Below the pieces are notes generated by a model. The model ran no database searches. It saw nothing but the letters and a program-made list of their open reading frames with translations, and was not told where the DNA came from. Below, in pieces: positions 57,970 through 64,000 of a stretch of DNA of 64,000 bases. The translations under genes and the position numbers were made by a program. Source of the DNA: Pampus argenteus (Eukaryota; Chordata; Actinopteri; Scombriformes; Stromateidae); contig CM072875.1 of NCBI GenBank assembly GCA_036937835.1, forward strand, positions 16,585,501-16,649,500. Direction: 5' to 3'. Numbering within the stretch: the first letter of the stretch is position 1; each line of letters begins with the position of its first letter.

Positions 57970-59446
57970 AAAGTAGGGTTGAAAACCGTAGCCACTAAAC
58001 ACAAACACTGATAAGACAGACAGAAATAAGACGGATGTATAAAAATATCTTTTAAATCTTGTTACAATCGTCTTGGTTGTTGACCTTGTCTCATACTAGA
58101 TTCACACCATCCCAACCCAAGTTTCCGCCACATTTCTCCTTAAAATTATTTAGACAAAAAAACATTTTGAGTCGTATCATATCCAAACAGTGTTTAAGCA
58201 CCTCATCGTCGTAGCTTAACGGGAGTCAGTAAAATTAGCTTCAAGTGATTATCTGCAGCATGTTTGTTTTTATTTTCAACATCTTTGCTGCTAACTAAGC
58301 AGTCATTGCTGTGTTGTTTTCACCGTGTTTCTGTGCCAGTTTTATGATGTCATTGGACTGACAGCAGCTGCCAAAACCCTCAAACAAACAGGCATGAGCT
58401 GTCCTACTGACTACAAATAACAGAATGGCAGAAATGAACACAGTGACCAGGAGACGAGAATATCTAAATCAGTCTTCATGCATGTTTTATGAAATCATAT
58501 CACTACATTATTTTTGCTTTTCTATTACAGTTCATAGCAGGCAAATATCTGTTAGCAGATGATGACCTAAGTCGTCGTAGATTGTTTTATATGTTAAAAA
58601 TGAAAACATAAATGGTTTAATAAAAACAAACAAACAAGCAAAACAAACATACTCTGCACAAGCTCAAACAACTCACCAGAAACGTTACTTACGTGCATAC
58701 AGCTGAGAGTGAAGCGTTTGTAAATATGCCGATTATCTCAAAATGCCAACTACTTGTTGGCTGATAACTGAATATGTGTTTTGAACACAAAAAGAGGAAA
58801 AAATCCCACATTACTCCGCAAAACAATGCAAAGAGTCCGTGTTCTGTGGACTATATTAATGTCTGTCCGCAGGTCGTAGTATATAGATTTCAGTTGAATC
58901 ATCATAATATTAGTCAGTTACAGAGTAAAAAATCGTAAAATAAAAATAAATGTAATGGATTCCTGCTTTAGAGCATGATTGTTTAGGGTTGTGTCAATCA
59001 GTGTAACAAATGATCCTTCATGGGAAGAACCTCCAACAGAAGGGAGGAAAGAAAGAAGGGGGAGATTGCGGGAGACACATACAGAGCCTGTTTCTCTACT
59101 ATAGCATCGGATGCTGTACCCCAGGGAACACAGGATGTCGCTAACAGGTGTGGATGAAGAGCCCGGTTGGTTGCCTCACCTCCCTATGTTTCCCCCACTC
59201 ACACCTCTCTCCTTATCACACACAGCTTCACTTTTTATAGAGCCGCCACAGACAATTCCCGAAGAGTTACGTGTTGCTCGGTGACAGACGGCGCCCTTTT
59301 GTTTTGGATATGTGTGCAAGGACGAGACGCCTGCTTTTGTGCCGCCTCGTCTCAAAGTGAATGCAAGATATAGGATGAATCAGTCTCTATGATCTCTGTG
59401 TGTGAACACTTTTGCGAGCATGAGAAGTTTATAAGAACGGAGAAGC
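57970..59446. other. Unique non-coding DNA
   Basis: An AAACAAACAAACAAGC low-complexity stretch lies near 58623-58650. The stretch 59090-59380 is GC-richer with a 68-codon plus-strand frame but no supported splice pair. No repeat recognised. Confidence 0.45.
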
Positions 59447-59461
59447 TTTTTTTTTTTTTTT
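59447..59461. repeat. Poly-T tract
   Basis: Fifteen consecutive T residues. Confidence 0.9.
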
Positions 59462-61486
59462 ACAAAAGTATTATAAGAACGTTAAAATGAGAAACTGTTC
59501 CGATTATGAACAAAAGATGTTGAGGTGTTTTCTTTTAAGCTGTAAACCAGAGAAGGGGGACTTTCCAGCTACTTTTTCTTCAAACACTTAGTGTTTTATC
59601 GCACATAGAACTTTAATGTAGAGTTGTGCTCTTAGTAACACTACTATTACATCCCCCTGTACTATATAGTCATCGTACTTTATCGACAAATGAAAGCACT
59701 TCCCCACCACACGCACATCACACACAATCCTGTTGACTTCATTAAAACCAAAGATAACATAACCACAAGCTGTGTGTCAGCATGTAAATTTGACTCTCAT
59801 GAGCACATAACCCATGAAGCCTGAACCTGATAAGAATCTCTTTTTCTTCCACTACGGTGTTCTCCATTCATTAACACTCATCTCATTCAGGAAATCTGTC
59901 ACAGCTTTAGAGAAGTGAGGGTGAATGATGTAGAAAGAGATGCAACAGTGGATATCTGCAGGGGGACAGAGTAATAGGGTGTCTTTTTCCTTCAATTGGA
60001 AGCAGGTGAGATATTGGGGGAGAGGAATAAAAAGAGAAAGAACGTGTTTTTTTCTCACTAATCTCACACTGAGTTTTCACACCGGCAATAATACATTATT
60101 CAGTGTTAGCACAGCCTCGCCCAATCTAAAATGAACTGTGTGAGTTCATGAGCGACAGGCGAACTACAAGACCAGGGGGAAAGAGATGAAGCTGCAAGGT
60201 GTGTGTGTTTGTTCACCTTACACTGTACTGAAGGTCAGCATGTGTGTAGTTTTTATTGCAGCAGTGCATCAATGCCTTCAGCAGCCAAACACGACTTTTG
60301 GAGATTCATACAACATAACTTCCTAGTAAAGTCAAGTCACCACACTCCAGTAAGTTCAAAAGCCCGCTGGCCCACCTGCTGTGGCACAGTGCTGCCATTG
60401 TTATCTTCAGAAATTTAAAGAAGCACATGGGATACAACAGCAGTTCTTTGTTCTTGTCTTTTGGAGAACCACATTGGGGGAATATGGCACTTTAAAGAAA
60501 TACGTTTGATGTAAAACAACACAGAGCCAAAACCTCTGGAGACTTTTCTTGTTAAGTACCACTGAGGATGAGGAATGTAACTTCTGTGGGATACGCCTGT
60601 TAAAATGTCTGCAGATTAGAGTTTGCACCATGATAGACTTACATGGAAGTGAAATCCAGCAAATACTATTTAACTGAGGGTCATATTTGGAAACCTTTCT
60701 TAATTTAGACAGAACTGTCAGTGATGACAAGACCAGATTATTTTCTTTGCGAATGTAGATGTATTAACCTGGGCAGTGAACCTGCACCTATGTAAATTGA
60801 ATCCAAGCATTACCACAAGTTAATTGCATGAAACCCAGGAGCATCTAGAGAGGAAAATTCAGCTCACATTGCTATTTTATTTCTCATACATATCCATTAA
60901 AGCTGCTCTAATCAATATTTTTATATTAACAATGGAGGAAATGAATGTGTAAATAAAAAGTAAAAATAAATAAGTATATGAAAAAGGTCCTCACCTCACC
61001 TCTTTGGAGCATTTTAATCTTTCAGGTCATCGTTTTAGTTCTACAGCCCACAAATGTATTGTTTTGTTTCAGTCCCACGGCTCTCATCAGTGTAGTTTCC
61101 AGATACAGCTGTTTTCAGTGAGAAGCTCTGATAAAACTGCCCAACACCTAACAGATGGTGGACAAAGTTGGCAAGTAGCCGATTAACATCAGAGAACAAA
61201 GTCGAGAACATAGTTAACATAGCTTATGTTACTCAATATCTACTGGACGTGTTAACTGGCAATTAACATGTTTGCTGCACAAGCTTCGTAAGGTCATAAC
61301 GTGTCATCGTGTATGCACTTATCTTATCAACAACTGTTGATAAGAAAACAGAACATTCAACACTCCACATGATATCCAGAGGATTAATTGTAAGGGCTAA
61401 AGTCTCAGTAGTTTATTTTTAAGGTACACATCCTGTCGCTGAGAAAATATTTCAGACAGCCATACAAGCCATACAATAATAAATGA
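59462..61486. other. Unique non-coding DNA
   Basis: No gene or named repeat recognised. A 107-codon minus-strand frame (60407-60730) has no family resemblance. Confidence 0.45.
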
Positions 61487-62019
61487 TTGATAGTGCTGGT
61501 TACCCATGACTACTCAAGCAGCACAGGTAAAGTGTGTCGCTCTGAGCCAGAAGCAACTCTTGATCAGTGGTCCATGTCTGCAAACCCTCGCCCACATCTA
61601 TTTTCCTCCTCCCTGTCTCTCTCTTCCTCTATATCGCAGCTCCCAGAGGGGCTGCTGTTCACCGCAGAGTGCCTCCTGCTTAATGGCAGATGTGACAGAG
61701 CCACCACAAGATGGGATTTAAGGGAGAGGGGCACCGGGGGCTTCTGGGTCGACACAGTCATGGGTTTCATTGCAGGCATGACCAGATCAGACCCCCCCCT
61801 TCCCACACATACCTCCTCAAACCTGACCACTGAATGATTCATGAGGTGAAACGTAAGGTGGGGGGGTGAGGTGTGTGCGTGTGTGTGTGTGATTGCATCA
61901 TCACTGTGTCGAACCCTCTCTTGTGAGTGCTGTATTCTTAACCCCAACACGCAAGAGAGATGTTGGAGGGGAGGGAGGGAGGAGGGGGCAGTATTTGTGT
62001 TGTAAGTGAGTAAACACAC
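61487..62019. other. GC-richer block with long opposed open frames
   Basis: The plus frame 61487-61837 (116 codons) and minus frame 61564-62019 (151 codons) overlap. On the plus strand TCTCTCTTCCTCTATATCGC followed by AG (ending about 61640) is a good 3' splice-site-like motif, after which the frame reads LPEGLLFTAECLLLNGRCD and stops at 61837. On the minus strand the frame contains an acidic run EEERDREEE. Neither is recognised. A GT-rich tract lies at 61871-61891 and a G-rich tract (GGAGGGGAGGGAGGGAGG) near 61965-61985. Confidence 0.3.
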
Positions 62020-63160
62020 AAAGAAGCAAAGACATGTTAATCATACAAGCAATAAATCAGGATTACACACGAATACACACTTCTGCCTCCACACGCTCAT
62101 TAGACACATGGCGACAAAGAAAGCTGGGTGTGGCTGTGGTGTTGAGGTAGGGGGGACAATATGGGTATCCCCACTGGAAAAGCCCTGAACACAACCTCCC
62201 CTTCCCCCTCTAACACCCTTTACATGATTAAGACATATATAGAGGCAATGTAGAGCAGAAAAAGATTATTAAAAACTGCACAATTCCAAAAACCAGTCTA
62301 GTGTGAGCCAGGCTGTTTTTGCTCTTCCCATTTACCCTTAACTGCCAACAAAACAGGCCAACTCACTTGAAAAATTAGGATCAATTGTAAAACAGCTTGT
62401 GGATGCTAATGGAGAGATAAGAAGCGGAGTGATGCATGCCACACAGGAGCGGTGATGCGGGACCGAGGGAGGAGGAGCCATCTTTTATTGATTTGGTTTG
62501 GCAAATTGGTTCAGGGTGGCCCCTCTTGTGATGCCTACTGCTGTGCAAACTAATTGGAGCATTTGTCTCAATATCCACTTGTGGGTGTGTCAGGGCGTGA
62601 ATATCAAATCCAATTTATTTATGAATACATGTTTTGTTCATTTCACCTGGCATCGCTGCATGCAGCTTTTTAAAAAAAAACACAGTCACAGGAGAAATCA
62701 AGAAATCTCTGCTTGTCAAAAGGACTAAGTCCATTTTTTTTTCTTAGCAGCTGAGGAGAAGGAAAAGAGGGGGAAGGGAGGGACGCATAGGGATGCATAA
62801 ATAAAGAATGGAGACATCCTATATATCACACAGGTAGCTGAAACCTTGACAATCGACAGTCTGTCAGCCTTTCATGGCAACAGAGCAACTCCCATAAATC
62901 AGCGTCCTCAGGGAAGAAACAAAGATGTATGTCGGAGAATGTGTATGTGGCTGTTTTTTTTTTTTTTGTGGCTAATTCATTTTTGTAGAATTTCATTAAT
63001 CATATTTACTACCCGTGCTTGTCTGAGCCAGTGATTGTTACAATATCTATGAGACATGGTAGGCAGCACGTGTGCACACACAAATATAAAGTGTAATGTA
63101 GAACTACATCTCAGTGCAAAGGCTGCTCAAGGACTTCTTGTGTGGAGTGCACAAATAGCG

Positions 63161-63162
<2 letters not shown>
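62020..63162. other. Unique non-coding DNA
   Basis: A T-run at 62956-62968 and a purine-rich stretch at 62755-62785. No gene or named repeat recognised. Confidence 0.5.

Positions 63163-63215
<53 letters not shown>
63163..63215. repeat. (AC)n microsatellite, 53 bp
   Basis: About 26 uninterrupted AC units, the longest perfect dinucleotide repeat in the window and likely to vary in length between individuals. Confidence 0.97.
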
Positions 63216-63218
<3 letters not shown>

Positions 63219-63360
63219 TCTTTATCTTACAGCCTTTCCACACATACAGACATGTACATGTTTGACACATGCGTATACATCACCGTGTCCCTTTGTGGAC
63301 CGTTGCCATGCAACATTTCTCTGATTGGGTTAGTTGAGCTCTGGTGCATGGGTGTGCGCG

Positions 63361-63377
63361 CACACACACACACACAC
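63361..63377. repeat. Short (CA)n tract
   Basis: A 17-bp CA run preceded by GTGTGCGCG, so it can fold back on its flank. Confidence 0.9.
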
Positions 63378-63888
63378 TCTCTTTTGCCACACCCATCCTC
63401 CTCTCCCACGGGACACAGCTGCACTTCCAAGGCCAAGGATGGAGTGAGGAGAGTCTGTGTTCCTGGAGGAGGGGATCTCTCTGATCTCAGCTGCTCAATC
63501 TGGTTGTAGCTTTTCCTGACGAGCTGTGGAGATGTTGGATAGTTTGCCCATTTGAATTATAGGTGTATTCAAAGCTTTACTCCGTTTTTATTTTATAAAA
63601 AGTGTAATTTGAGAATCTAAAACCACCTGGAACGGTCATTATGTGACACCATATACACTTTGCGTTTTGCCCATGATGGTGTCTTTTTCTTATTAATCGG
63701 ACCGATTCTGCACAATACCCGGCTCTTTCTCAGATTTTATGTTTCATTTCTGTTGAGCTTTTTGCCTTAGAAAGATAAATTTAACTTGTTAGGACTCCAG
63801 GTCGACATATCTCCCACTAGAGAACTGTAGAGTTGACGCTGTGATGCATGGAGGATGTTTCACTTTATTATCTGTAATATGGCTTGAG
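63378..63888. other. Unique non-coding DNA
   Basis: No feature recognised. Confidence 0.5.
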
Positions 63889-63924
63889 GTTTGTTTGTTT
63901 GTTTGTTTGAGTGTGTGTGTGTGT
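63889..63924. repeat. Compound (GTTT)5-(GT)7 microsatellite
   Basis: Five GTTT units, then GA, then seven GT units. Confidence 0.9.
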
Positions 63925-64000
63925 TGAAGGAGCAGATCTGCAGTCATAAAATATGTGGCCTCCAGCAATTATGCAAACTTTGAGCAAGATTTCTGATTTC

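Noticed and set aside
1..64000. CRISPR arrays, operons, tRNA, rRNA or snRNA genes, and known microRNA precursors
   Set aside because: Read on both strands. No regular repeat-spacer array, no intact Pol III gene and no familiar microRNA seed within a hairpin was found.

Overview
This window looks like teleost fish genomic DNA, most likely from a percomorph. The base composition is AT-rich. There are long (CA)n, (TA)n, poly-A and poly-T tracts, and many degraded interspersed repeats of types I know from spiny-rayed fish: hAT-type MITEs with TAGGGCTGC-like ends, the tail of a LINE whose 3' end reads GGGATCAATA, a tRNA-derived SINE, and L2/Rex1-like reverse-transcriptase fragments. I see no prokaryotic or viral gene organisation. 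All family names here come from memory, because no database could be searched.

No protein-coding gene can be recognised with confidence. The longest open frames (about 100 to 170 codons) overlap on opposite strands, mostly where GC content rises, and match no family I know. The window therefore reads as intergenic DNA or part of one or more very long introns. A few short segments have splice signals good enough to list as candidate exons: 22990-23027 and 36483-36596 on the plus strand; 19682-19875, 32647-32779, 48834-48860 and 55163-55319 on the minus strand. A strong 3' splice site also lies at 57927-57969. All are unproven, and their mixed strands argue that some or all are chance.

Layout: 1-10 kb is mostly unique AT-rich DNA with two hAT-like MITEs (3.1 and 4.2 kb). 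From 10 to 28 kb there are scattered repeat fragments, a GC-richer patch with paired CCAAT boxes near 15 kb, and the first candidate exons near 19.7 and 23 kb. From 28.7 to 30.0 kb lies a dense transposon cluster: one MITE interrupted by a second insertion, a LINE 3' end, and a 607-bp hAT element that still carries a broken BED zinc-finger exon. From 31 to 40 kb are another MITE end, two LINE fragments in opposite orientation and a SINE. From 34 to 49 kb are long unique stretches with homeodomain- and POU-like motifs that could be conserved non-coding elements. From 50 to 64 kb there are a retroelement 3' end, another MITE, several simple repeats and a long (CA)n near 63.2 kb.

The best-supported observations are transposon insertions with intact 8-bp target-site duplications (at 3.1 kb, 28.9 kb and 29.4-30.0 kb). 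They give a relative order of events in the 29-kb cluster. I found no undescribed multi-gene system.
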